From Oscillospiraceae bacterium (GTDB taxonomy: Bacteria > Bacillota_A > Clostridia > Saccharofermentanales > Saccharofermentanaceae), in assembly GCA_902803365.1 (NCBI GenBank), contig CADCPU010000284.1:1-7012 (forward strand): 7,012 bases of DNA. Direction: 5' to 3'. Under the pieces are notes generated by a model, which saw nothing but the letters and a program-made list of their open reading frames with translations, made no database searches and was not told the origin of the DNA. The position numbers and the translations under genes are program-made. Positions 1-5,363 of the stretch are shown here, piece by piece (position 1 is the first letter of the stretch; each line of letters starts with the position of its first letter).

Positions 1-981
1 AGATATCTGATCATTGACGGTCACACATATTTTATCGTCAATGATATAGCTGATGACGGTTATGGCAAACTGGTCAAGTATCTGGACGGTGATACCACTG
101 ATCTGGGAGAAGTGGAATATGAAGGTGTTACATACAAGATAATCAACGGAAAGGGAGTCAAGGCAAAACCTGAGCCGACAACGGCTCCTGAGCCTACGAT
201 CACTCCTATACCTGTTCCGACTGCAGCTCCTTCAGTAGGAGATTTTGTGGAACGCCTCTATCTTGTTGCACTTGATCGTGAACCTGAGAGCGAAGGTAAG
301 GATTACTGGATCTCTGAGATACAGGACGGCAGGCAGACCGGCGGCGATTGCGCGAGATTTTTCCTTATCGGTGCAGGAGAATTCCTGGCTAAGGGCCACA
401 GTGATGACGAATTTGTTGAGATCTTGTATAAGACGTTTTTCGATCGTGAATCTGAAGCAGAAGGCAAAGCATTTTGGGTATCCGCTCTCGGTAACGGCAG
501 CATGACCCGTGAACGTGTCATTGAAGGTTTTATCGACTCGAGCGAATGGTGCAATATCTGCGCTGCCTACGGCGTCAGGTCAGGTGCCGCTACGGCCAAG
601 GCAACCAGAGCATCAGCCGGTGCGACGGGATTTGCAAACCGCCTTTATACGGTGTGCCTGGGAAGAGAGGCTGAAGCTGACGGACTCAAATACTGGAGTC
701 TCGCTCTGACCAATCTTGAACAGACAGGACGTTCGGCGGCAGAAGTATTCTTTGAAAGTGAAGAGTTCCAAGGTTTAAACCTTGAGAACAGGGAGTGTGT
801 CATAAGAATGTACAGGACATTTTTTGATCGTGACCCGCAAGAGGGCGAGGTAGATTACTGGGTGGAGCAGATCGCCAGCGGAGCTCAGACGAGACAGGAT
901 GTATCGGATTTCTTCGGATCCTGTGAAGAGTTTTATTGGATATGCGTAAGTTACGGGATCGAGATGGGAGGAGTAGGCTGA
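1..981 (+). CDS. DUF4214-domain surface/secreted protein, C-terminal part (5' end outside window)
   Basis: The reading frame is open from base 1 to the TGA at 979-981, so 326 residues of a longer protein are visible. A GTG at 112 lies in frame but is unlikely to be the true start. Residues 1-56 are beta-rich with two similar pieces (DGHTYFIVND and EGVTYKIING) 35 residues apart. A Pro/Thr/Glu linker follows (residues about 56-77), then two DUF4214 modules (about 81-194 and 211-323). Each module has two roughly 50-residue units carrying an aromatic-rich helix start, an acidic [DG]R[DE] stretch, a YW/FW pair and an F-x-x-S-x-E-[FW] ending. No LPXTG, SLH domain, dockerin or C-terminal membrane helix is present. 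The facing minus-strand gene has the same tail. An extracellular location is inferred from that paralogue and the linker. The molecular role is unknown, and the missing N-terminus may define it. DUF4214 assignment is confident. Confidence 0.85.
   Translation, partial: RYLIIDGHTYFIVNDIADDGYGKLVKYLDGDTTDLGEVEYEGVTYKIINGKGVKAKPEPTTAPEPTITPIPVPTAAPSVGDFVERLYLVALDREPESEGKDYWISEIQDGRQTGGDCARFFLIGAGEFLAKGHSDDEFVEILYKTFFDRESEAEGKAFWVSALGNGSMTRERVIEGFIDSSEWCNICAAYGVRSGAATAKATRASAGATGFANRLYTVCLGREAEADGLKYWSLALTNLEQTGRSAAEVFFESEEFQGLNLENRECVIRMYRTFFDRDPQEGEVDYWVEQIASGAQTRQDVSDFFGSCEEFYWICVSYGIEMGGVG
7..150 (+). repeat. Two-copy 35-residue protein repeat in the N-terminal visible region
   Basis: Translated residues 3-15 and 38-50 align around [DE]-G-x-T-Y-x-I-[VI]-N, with the tyrosine and asparagine in matching places and a spacing of 35 residues. 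Only two copies fall in the window, and more could lie upstream. The look is of short beta-hairpin units, as in BspA-type or other surface repeats. No family could be named with confidence. Confidence 0.45.
166..231 (+). other. Pro/Thr/Glu-rich linker of the left DUF4214 protein
   Basis: The frame encodes about 22 residues with alternating Pro, Thr, Ala and Glu (for example KPEPTTAPEPTITPIPVPT). This is typical of an extended extracellular spacer between the N-terminal region and the DUF4214 tail. The equivalent linker in the convergent gene is longer and lysine-rich. Confidence 0.75.
241..582 (+). other. DUF4214 module 1 (units A1+B1) of the left protein
   Basis: The module has two half-repeats. 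Unit A starts FVERLYLVALDRE and has TGGDCARFF further on. Unit B starts FVEILYKTFFDRE and ends in an S-x-EW...C..YGVRSG tail. It corresponds in order and length to the first module of the minus-strand protein. Confidence 0.85.
631..969 (+). other. DUF4214 module 2 (units A2+B2) of the left protein
   Basis: Unit A2 starts FANRLYTVCLGREAEADG and keeps the TGRSAAEVFF helix. Unit B2 starts CVIRMYRTFFDRD and ends EEFYWICVSYGIEMGG, closing the protein. The acidic loop of B2 (DPQEGEVDYW) departs slightly from the usual EGxxYW spacing. Confidence 0.85.
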
Positions 982-1019
982 TCTTTGGCCTTTTCGAAAA
1001 CATCATAGAAAGCCAATCA

Positions 1020-1055
1020 AAAAGGCAGCCTCACGAGTAAGTGAGACTGCCTTTT
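1020..1055. terminator. Bidirectional intrinsic terminator between convergent genes
   Basis: The left arm AAAAGGCAGCCTCAC (1020-1034) pairs with GTGAGACTGCCTTTT (1041-1055) around a 6-nt loop, GAGTAA. There is one C/A mismatch in the middle. The T-run on the right serves the plus transcript and the A-run on the left serves the minus transcript. It lies 38 nt after the plus-strand stop and 23 nt after the minus-strand stop, so one hairpin can end both genes. Confidence 0.9.
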
Positions 1056-1078
1056 GTCTTATGTCTTTATGTCGGATA

Positions 1079-3436
1079 TCAGAAAGGAAGGATCCTTGCT
1101 TCGATACATTTATCGATGAACTCCGGACTTCTTGTGAATCCGAGAACGACGTCTGTTCTTGGCGTTCCGCTCTTAAGGAGCTCGGACCAGTATGCTTTTC
1201 CTTCATCGTCAGGTTCGCGGTCCATAAAAGTCTTATAGAGTCGGTCGAGATATTCGCCGTTATCAAGCTTGTAGTTTTCCATCTCCTCACTGAGGAAGAA
1301 TGCCGCGCCGACCTGCTCTCCGGTAAGGTTGAAGTTAGCAAGTTCTGCAGCCCAGAACTGTCTGCCTTCTTCGTCATAACCTCTGTTCATGGCCGTGGTA
1401 TACATTCTCTCGACAAATCTGTAGGTGAGTTCGGTAGGCTCTATCGTACACTGAGGCTTGATGTCACCGCCGGATCTGATTCCGTAGCTTGCGCATGTGT
1501 CTGCCCATTCCTGTGAATAGATGAAGCCGTTGGCTACAGTTACTCTGTCCATATTTCCGCTCTTGATCTGCTCGAGCCAGAAATCAAAGCCTTCCTCCTC
1601 AGGGTCTCTGCCGAAGAAAGTCTTGTAAAGGATCGTGACAAATTCTTCGTTGCTTGTGTTTCTTGATTCGAATTCAGGACTGAAGATGAAGCCTTGTGCT
1701 ACCTCGGCACCTGTTCGTCTGAAGCTGTAGAGTTCATCGGACCAGAACTTGAGGCCGTCTTCCTCTGCGTCTCTGTCCAATACGTATTTGTAGATCCTTT
1801 CTACGAATTCGGAGATACGGCTGTTGTCAGTTGGTGCCGTTACAGCATCAGAAGGCTTTGCCGTCGGTTTTGAAGTCGGCTTGGCAGTTGGTTTAGCAGT
1901 CGGCTTTGCTGTCGCAGAAGCTGTGGGCTTTGTGGTTGGAGTTGCCGTTGGAGCCACGGTTGGAGTAGGAGTAGGCTCTATCTTACGGGTGATGAACTTA
2001 AGTGTTTTGCCCGTGTACATAATAGTTGTTCCCGCACCGTAATAGAAGTAATAGCCGTAGTAGGAATCCAGCTTGGATGTGTTGTATGTGTTATTCAGTA
2101 AACAGCAATCTGAGATATCGATCGAAGAACCGGTGCCGGTATTGGAATAAACACAGAGCGAAGCAAGCAGATCCTGTTTGCCTAACTCGATATTGAACGG
2201 ATCACGCAGATTTATGACAAGTGAGTTTAAACTGTTTGGTTGAAACTGCGGAATGGTGACATTATCTGAGTTGGCGTTGAGAGTCAGCGATTCGATGTTC
2301 GTAAAGATCTCAAGTCCTTTGTAATCTTTTATGTTCGATATGTTGAAAGAAAGACTGTTCATATTGGTCTCAGTCGGATCGAGCTTGCCGTCTTCGTTCA
2401 GATCGCAATCGTTTGCATAAGATCTGAATGTTTCGTCAGGGAAGTTCTCTTCATTAATGTCGTAGATATTGTATTTTCCGGCTTTAAATACTACGGATGA
2501 GTCTGCAGTGATATCTCGTCTGTAGCCGCCGGATCCGGCATTGATCTGTGTGTTATCGTAGTATCCGGGATGGCTCGAAAAAGCGTACAGATCAACAAGT
2601 GCACTGAGGATAGGGTTATTTGTAAGATCGATATTCTTGATCTTGTTGTTATCGCATATAAGACAATTCAGTTCCGGGTTGTTTGACAGATCAAGTGAAC
2701 TGATCTTATTGTCGGAACAGTTAATAAGGAACAGATGCGGATTATGGCTGACATCAAGTTGGGTGATACCTGTATCAGTGCAAGTAAGGACCTGGAGCAG
2801 GGGATATCCGGAAAGATCGAGGTTTCCGGTATTTGTCTTATACATTTTCAGCCCCCTGAGGATCTTGCTGCCCGGAAGATTAAATGAACCGAAGGTAGAG
2901 TTATTCAACTCCAGATCCACCATGTTCTCATTACCGCTGAGATCAAGGGTGCTTATATTCATGTCGCTGAGATCCAGTGTGTTGAGTTTTTTGTTGGCGG
3001 AAAGATCCAACTCTTCAAGCGTCATATCAGACAGCGTGAGTTGGGTAAGTTCAGTATTCTTGCTGAGATCGATACCGGTGAGCTTGCTGTTATTTGCTCT
3101 TAGTATGGAAAGAGTCGGATTTTGGGAAGGATCGTACTTTGCTACCTCTGTTTGGCTGAAGTCAAGGTATTGAAGATTCGTTAATGTCTCGATGCCTGTC
3201 AGGTCTTTTACATCGCTATTATACAGATAGACCGTGTCGATGCGTTCTACCTCGGATGCGGTCAGAAATCCGTCTTGATCAACATCGCCGCTTTGGGAGA
3301 CGAAGGACTGAAGGACCGGATCTTTGAAGGTATCCGCGATGGATATGGACATCTGGTCTTCCGCGGCGTTGAGACTGCTGCCGAAAGCAGAGGCAATGAT
3401 CAGCGTCGCCAACAAACTGCTTGTTATCTTTTTCAT
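1079..3436 (-). CDS. Secreted EF-hand/leucine-rich-repeat protein with C-terminal tandem DUF4214 modules
   Basis: This is a complete 785-residue protein. The start is fixed by a signal peptide (residues 1 to about 25: Lys-Lys, a hydrophobic core, then SLNAA) and by AAGGGG 7 nt upstream of the ATG. An EF-hand loop at 51-62 has D51, D53, D55, G56 and E62. An SDS22-like LRR (79-100) and then nine near-perfect 21-residue LRRs (101-290, pattern LDLSxNxxLxxLxxxxNxIxx) follow. A second EF-hand loop at 345-356 introduces a less regular LRR-like section ending near 445. A Tyr/Gly patch (459-468), a Thr/Lys/Pro linker (487-536) and two DUF4214 modules (544-656, 673-785) complete it. LRRs usually bind proteins or glycans, and the EF-hands probably bind Ca2+ and stabilise the fold. 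No anchor motif is present. It has its own likely promoter after the phosphoesterase gene. The ligand is unknown. Confidence 0.92.
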   Translation of the reverse strand: MKKITSSLLATLIIASAFGSSLNAAEDQMSISIADTFKDPVLQSFVSQSGDVDQDGFLTASEVERIDTVYLYNSDVKDLTGIETLTNLQYLDFSQTEVAKYDPSQNPTLSILRANNSKLTGIDLSKNTELTQLTLSDMTLEELDLSANKKLNTLDLSDMNISTLDLSGNENMVDLELNNSTFGSFNLPGSKILRGLKMYKTNTGNLDLSGYPLLQVLTCTDTGITQLDVSHNPHLFLINCSDNKISSLDLSNNPELNCLICDNNKIKNIDLTNNPILSALVDLYAFSSHPGYYDNTQINAGSGGYRRDITADSSVVFKAGKYNIYDINEENFPDETFRSYANDCDLNEDGKLDPTETNMNSLSFNISNIKDYKGLEIFTNIESLTLNANSDNVTIPQFQPNSLNSLVINLRDPFNIELGKQDLLASLCVYSNTGTGSSIDISDCCLLNNTYNTSKLDSYYGYYFYYGAGTTIMYTGKTLKFITRKIEPTPTPTVAPTATPTTKPTASATAKPTAKPTAKPTSKPTAKPSDAVTAPTDNSRISEFVERIYKYVLDRDAEEDGLKFWSDELYSFRRTGAEVAQGFIFSPEFESRNTSNEEFVTILYKTFFGRDPEEEGFDFWLEQIKSGNMDRVTVANGFIYSQEWADTCASYGIRSGGDIKPQCTIEPTELTYRFVERMYTTAMNRGYDEEGRQFWAAELANFNLTGEQVGAAFFLSEEMENYKLDNGEYLDRLYKTFMDREPDDEGKAYWSELLKSGTPRTDVVLGFTRSPEFIDKCIEARILPF
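1082..1420 (-). other. DUF4214 module 2 of the LRR protein
   Basis: Residues 673-785 form units A2 (starting FVERMYTTAMNRG) and B2 (starting YLDRLYKTFMDRE, with EGKAYW). The protein ends directly after the B2 unit (SPEFIDKC...), so nothing such as a sorting signal follows the module. Confidence 0.85.
1469..1807 (-). other. DUF4214 module 1 of the LRR protein
   Basis: Residues 544-656 form units A1 (starting FVERIYKYVLDRD, with EEDGLKFW) and B1 (starting FVTILYKTFFGRD, with EEEGFDFW, ending SQEWADTCASYGIRSGG). The same ending occurs in module 1 of the convergent gene, which supports common descent of the tails. Confidence 0.87.
1829..1978 (-). repeat. Thr/Lys/Pro/Ala low-complexity linker
   Basis: Residues 487-536 begin PTPTPTVAPTATPTTKPT and pass into a run of four-residue KPTA/KPTS units. 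This is a flexible, positively charged extracellular spacer between the LRR head and the DUF4214 tail. The DNA is correspondingly repetitive and may vary in unit number between strains. Confidence 0.85.
2369..2404 (-). other. EF-hand loop 2 (calcium-binding type)
   Basis: Residues 345-356 read DLNEDGKLDPTE, matching the 12-residue EF-hand loop with acidic or Asn ligands at positions 1, 3, 5 and 9, Gly at 6 and Glu at 12. It follows an INEENFPDETFRSY segment of the kind that often precedes EF-hand/LRR sections in clostridial surface proteins. Confidence 0.8.
2567..3136 (-). repeat. Nine 21-residue leucine-rich repeats
   Basis: Repeat starts fall at residues 101, 122, 143, 164, 185, 206, 227, 248 and 269, an exact 21-residue period with no indels. 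The consensus is [LI]DLSxNxxLxxLxxxxNxIxx. In the last copies a cysteine occupies the same position (C219, C240, C261), as in LNCSNN-type bacterial LRRs. The ninth copy decays after its first half. Confidence 0.88.
3251..3286 (-). other. EF-hand loop 1 (calcium-binding type)
   Basis: Residues 51-62 read DVDQDGFLTASE, a canonical EF-hand loop (D1, D3, D5, G6, E12). It sits just after the mature N-terminus and directly before the first LRR. A dockerin was considered, but the two loops are about 290 residues apart rather than adjacent. Confidence 0.82.
3362..3436 (-). other. Sec signal peptide of the LRR protein
   Basis: Residues 1-25 have a short basic N-region (MKK), a hydrophobic core (LLATLIIASAFG) and a small-residue cleavage region (SLNAA before ED). 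Cleavage is expected after about residue 24 or 25. No lipobox cysteine is present, so this is a type I signal and not a lipoprotein. Confidence 0.88.
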
Positions 3437-3447
3437 TTTGTAACCCC

Positions 3448-3490
3448 TTATCGTATAGTTTTCAAATAAAAATTATACGATAAACGATAA
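3448..3490. promoter_or_regulatory. Inverted repeat plus tandem heptamer over the LRR-gene promoter (possible operator)
   Basis: TTATCGTATA (3448-3457) and TATACGATAA (3474-3483) form a perfect 10-bp inverted repeat with a 16-nt spacer. On the minus strand the heptamer TTATCGT also occurs twice in tandem (3490-3484 and 3483-3477). The right arm overlaps the -10 box and the left arm lies just after the predicted start point, so an RNA hairpin would not form from that promoter. A DNA-binding regulator site is the better reading. For transcripts reading through from the phosphoesterase gene, the same sequence could fold next to the ribosome binding site. Confidence 0.5.
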
Positions 3491-3500
3491 CATCAGTCCA
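3472..3500 (-). promoter_or_regulatory. Likely promoter of the EF-hand/LRR gene
   Basis: Reading the minus strand, TGGACT (3500-3495) is followed by a 17-nt spacer and a perfect TATAAT (3477-3472). The -35 element overlaps the last codons and stop of the phosphoesterase gene. Transcription would start near 3465, giving a leader of about 30 nt with AAGGGG (3449-3444) as ribosome binding site. Confidence 0.6.
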
Positions 3501-4386
3501 ATTCGATAATGCTTATCTCGGGATCGGCGAAAAATCTCAGAGGCAATAGCACGCATCCCAGTCCTCTTGATATGAAGAATGTCATGCCTGCGCCGTCAAA
3601 TACGCCGTCGATGATCTTCCGCTTGGGGAGAAGATCCTTGCGGATCGCGAGGTTTTCGATATTGAACGGGAGCCGTATCTGACCGCCGTGAATATGTCCG
3701 GAGAGCATATGGTCGATGCCGTTAAGATCGCCTGTTTTCGCTGCCTCCAGGAGCCAGTCCGGATTGTGCGATACGAGTATGTGGCGCTTGTTCGGTTCCT
3801 TGACGGGATTGGGATACCAGACGCGGTCGTCTCGGCCCGAGTCGTTGATACCTGATATGATGTAATCGCCCATGTCGCAGAATGTTCCGCGAAGGTCCGT
3901 AAATCCGCATGAACTGATCTGTTCATCGGTAAGTCCGACGTCGTGATTTCCCGTAACTCCAAGGAAGGGAATATCAGATTCTTTGCATTTGGCAGCGATC
4001 GCCTTCATGTACTCGATACCGGTCTTGGCATCCTGCGGCTTGTTGCAGATATCGCCGCCGAAAACGACCGCATCGATGTCTGTCCTTGAGGCGATCTCGC
4101 CTATGAGATCGCAGAATCTCTCCTTTTGCATAAAGCAGTATTCGGCATGAAGATCGCTGAAGAAGATGAAGCGCTTCTTGCCGTCCCTTTTGAGGGAGGA
4201 AAGAGCGATGTCGCGTGTGTAAAAAGTCTTCAGTTTTCTTATATCGTCAGTGTCATCTTTTGAAGTCTTTGAACGGGTGAGTCTTGCCAGGCTCAGATGG
4301 AAAGAACGTGCTCCCGCTATGGCGATCACAAGGCATATTAAGGCAACCGCGAAGAGCAGGGAGAATATTATAATAAAATACTTCAT
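3493..4386 (-). CDS. Membrane-anchored calcineurin-like metallophosphoesterase (YkuE/YaeI-type, COG1408-like)
   Basis: This 297-residue protein has one N-terminal hydrophobic helix (about residues 3-25), then a basic/polar stretch and the catalytic domain. All metal-site motifs are visible: SDLH (D78, H80), GGD (D112), GNHD (N147, H148), SHNPD (H207) and GHIHGGQ (H231, H233). A two-metal active site is therefore expected to be intact, and the domain should face outward if the helix is an uncleaved signal anchor. The family hydrolyses phosphoester or pyrophosphate bonds. Known relatives include LpxG/YaeI-like enzymes acting on lipid A precursors, but a Gram-positive would lack that substrate, so the substrate is unknown. 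No twin-arginine motif precedes the helix. The ATG is preceded by AAAGGT about 10 nt upstream. No terminator separates it from the LRR gene downstream, so some read-through is possible. Confidence 0.88.
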   Translation of the reverse strand: MKYFIIIFSLLFAVALICLVIAIAGARSFHLSLARLTRSKTSKDDTDDIRKLKTFYTRDIALSSLKRDGKKRFIFFSDLHAEYCFMQKERFCDLIGEIASRTDIDAVVFGGDICNKPQDAKTGIEYMKAIAAKCKESDIPFLGVTGNHDVGLTDEQISSCGFTDLRGTFCDMGDYIISGINDSGRDDRVWYPNPVKEPNKRHILVSHNPDWLLEAAKTGDLNGIDHMLSGHIHGGQIRLPFNIENLAIRKDLLPKRKIIDGVFDGAGMTFFISRGLGCVLLPLRFFADPEISIIELD

Positions 4387-4478
4387 GATGTTGTTTACCT
4401 TTGTTTTTGTTGTGTTATAATCTTCACGTATAATTATAAATTAGTCAAATATAATATGTATCGACGGAGGATTAATAT
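4387..4478. promoter_or_regulatory. AT-rich divergent intergenic promoter region
   Basis: This 92-bp gap separates the divergent phosphoesterase and ydbC-like genes. Plus-strand signals are an extended -10, TGTTATAAT (4413-4421), and a second TATAAT (4429-4434) spaced 16 nt from TTGTTG (4407-4412). The second box is half of the palindrome TATAATTATA (4429-4438), so a TATAAT also reads leftward (4438-4433), though without a convincing -35. A leftward TTGACT (4448-4443) has no -10 at proper distance. Which boxes are used cannot be decided by eye. Confidence 0.5.
4466..4470 (+). promoter_or_regulatory. Ribosome binding site of the YdbC-like gene
   Basis: GGAGG lies 8 nt before the ATG at 4479. 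It is a strong Shine-Dalgarno sequence that fixes this start. Confidence 0.85.
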
Positions 4479-4721
4479 ATGCCTAAGACAGAGATCAAAT
4501 CCGAGATCGTTAAGAATATCGGTATCCTTGCTACCAACAAATCCGGTTGGAACAGGGAAGTAAATATCGTCAGATGGAATGAGGGTAAGGCAAAGCTCGA
4601 TATCCGTGACTGGGGCCCGGATCACGAGAAGGTAGGTAAGGGTCTTTCCCTTAATGCCGAGGAAGTTGCAGTTCTTAAGGAACTCCTTGCTGACTACGAT
4701 CCATACGAATTTGAGGAATGA
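4479..4721 (+). CDS. ydbC: YdbC-family (DUF2128/PC4-like) single-stranded DNA-binding protein
   Basis: The 80-residue product fits the usual size of this family. Hallmarks are an N-terminal beta strand (IKSEIVKNIGILA), NKSGWNREVNIVRWN at about 20-34, the signature KLDIRDWGPDHEKVGKG at about 38-54, and a C-terminal helix (LNAEEVAVLKELLADY). From the Lactococcus lactis YdbC structure work, the family folds like eukaryotic PC4 and binds single-stranded nucleic acid as a dimer. A role in DNA repair, replication or transcription is likely but not specific. It is first in a compact plus-strand set and ends 3 nt before the membrane protein start. The SD for that next gene lies inside its last codons. 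Confidence 0.87.
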   Translation: MPKTEIKSEIVKNIGILATNKSGWNREVNIVRWNEGKAKLDIRDWGPDHEKVGKGLSLNAEEVAVLKELLADYDPYEFEE

Positions 4722-4727
4722 TAATTG
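4713..4727 (+). promoter_or_regulatory. Overlapping SD and TTG start of the membrane protein gene
   Basis: GAGGA (4713-4717) lies in the last codons of the YdbC-like gene, 7 nt before TTG (4725-4727). The upstream stop TGA ends at 4721 and only TAA separates the two. This spacing supports the TTG start and translational coupling. Confidence 0.65.
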
Positions 4728-5360
4728 AGAAGCGAAGAGCGTTCGGGAATTATCGCCATAGCATTGATTCTTTTGTGGGGGACTCTGATAACAGAGCCCT
4801 TCCGTTATTTTGCGGAGATTATTTCAAACGGGATAGATAAAGTTTCTGATGCCGCAGGCATTATGCACGGAGGCAAGATCGAGTCGATCGTTATATCAGT
4901 AGCGATCGGCATCATTGCCATCATCCTTCTTAAGCTCTCTTCACTTAAGGCGGGACACGTCATAGGACCGTTCATGTCCTGTATCGCACTTGCTGTCTTT
5001 CTTATTAACTGTCTCAGATATGACGACATCAATAAGGGCAAGTTCGCTGCACTCGTGATCGCCGTTGTGCTGATATTCGTATTGGCGATAATAAGAGCTG
5101 AGAAGATCCTTATCTGGATAACGGATGCGTTCATACTTGCGCTTCCTGTTTATCTTTTGGTATCGTGGGTATTCGTACCGATCTCCCTGATCAGCGACAA
5201 AGTACACAAGTATATGTTTATATGCCGCAGGAGCTTCACGAACCTCGCGAACGCTTTTGCGGATTTTCTTACTGTCCCTGCGATCGTTTGGGGCATATTC
5301 TTTTTTATCCTGACTGCATTGCCTGTCATATATTTTATCCCCGGCAGGAGAAAGGGCTGA
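4725..5360 (+). CDS. Six-helix integral membrane protein of unknown function
   Basis: This is a 211-residue, very hydrophobic protein. Predicted membrane segments lie at about 8-26, 53-69, 78-97, 107-124, 129-151 and 184-205, with a basic tail (GRRKG). The loop at 27-52 is amphipathic and the loop at 157-183 is basic (KVHKY, CRRS), so it probably faces the cytoplasm. No catalytic or transport motif was recognised. The TTG start is chosen because it includes the first helix and has an SD at good spacing; the next in-frame ATG is at codon 47 and would lose that helix. It overlaps nothing and ends 3 nt before the ligA ATG, so it is probably translated with both neighbours. Its place between an ssDNA-binding protein and DNA ligase does not reveal a function. 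Confidence 0.8.
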   Translation: MRSEERSGIIAIALILLWGTLITEPFRYFAEIISNGIDKVSDAAGIMHGGKIESIVISVAIGIIAIILLKLSSLKAGHVIGPFMSCIALAVFLINCLRYDDINKGKFAALVIAVVLIFVLAIIRAEKILIWITDAFILALPVYLLVSWVFVPISLISDKVHKYMFICRRSFTNLANAFADFLTVPAIVWGIFFFILTALPVIYFIPGRRKG

Positions 5361-5363
5361 CAT

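Noticed and set aside
112..981. GTG at 112 as the start of the left gene
   Set aside because: The same frame is open from base 1, the region before the GTG encodes a related repeat, and no signal peptide follows the GTG. The gene is cut by the window edge.
1003..1377. Minus-strand frame across the terminator and LRR gene 3' end
   Set aside because: It overlaps the DUF4214 coding region in another frame and has no recognisable domain.
1829..1978. Repetitive DNA as a CRISPR or tandem-repeat array
   Set aside because: The repeats are short in-frame codon units of a Thr/Lys/Pro linker without spacers.
1824..2042. Plus-strand frame encoding a Val/Gly-rich repetitive peptide
   Set aside because: It is the antisense of the Thr/Lys/Pro linker. 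The repetitive look comes from the linker codons, and there is no ribosome binding site or independent support.
2637..3173. Plus-strand open frame of 178 codons opposite the LRRs
   Set aside because: Its periodic Ser/Leu/Arg composition is the antisense of the 21-residue LRR period. No domain or SD was seen.
3251..3286. EF-hand loops as a dockerin domain
   Set aside because: A dockerin needs two loops about 30 residues apart, usually at a terminus. Here the loops are 294 residues apart and each precedes LRRs.
3448..3483. Inverted repeat as a transcription terminator for the phosphoesterase gene
   Set aside because: The stem is AT-rich, no T-run follows it in the minus direction, and it overlaps a promoter and the next gene's ribosome binding site.
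3582..3962. Second minus-strand frame inside the phosphoesterase gene
   Set aside because: It lies in another frame of a gene with all catalytic motifs intact, and its composition is not protein-like.
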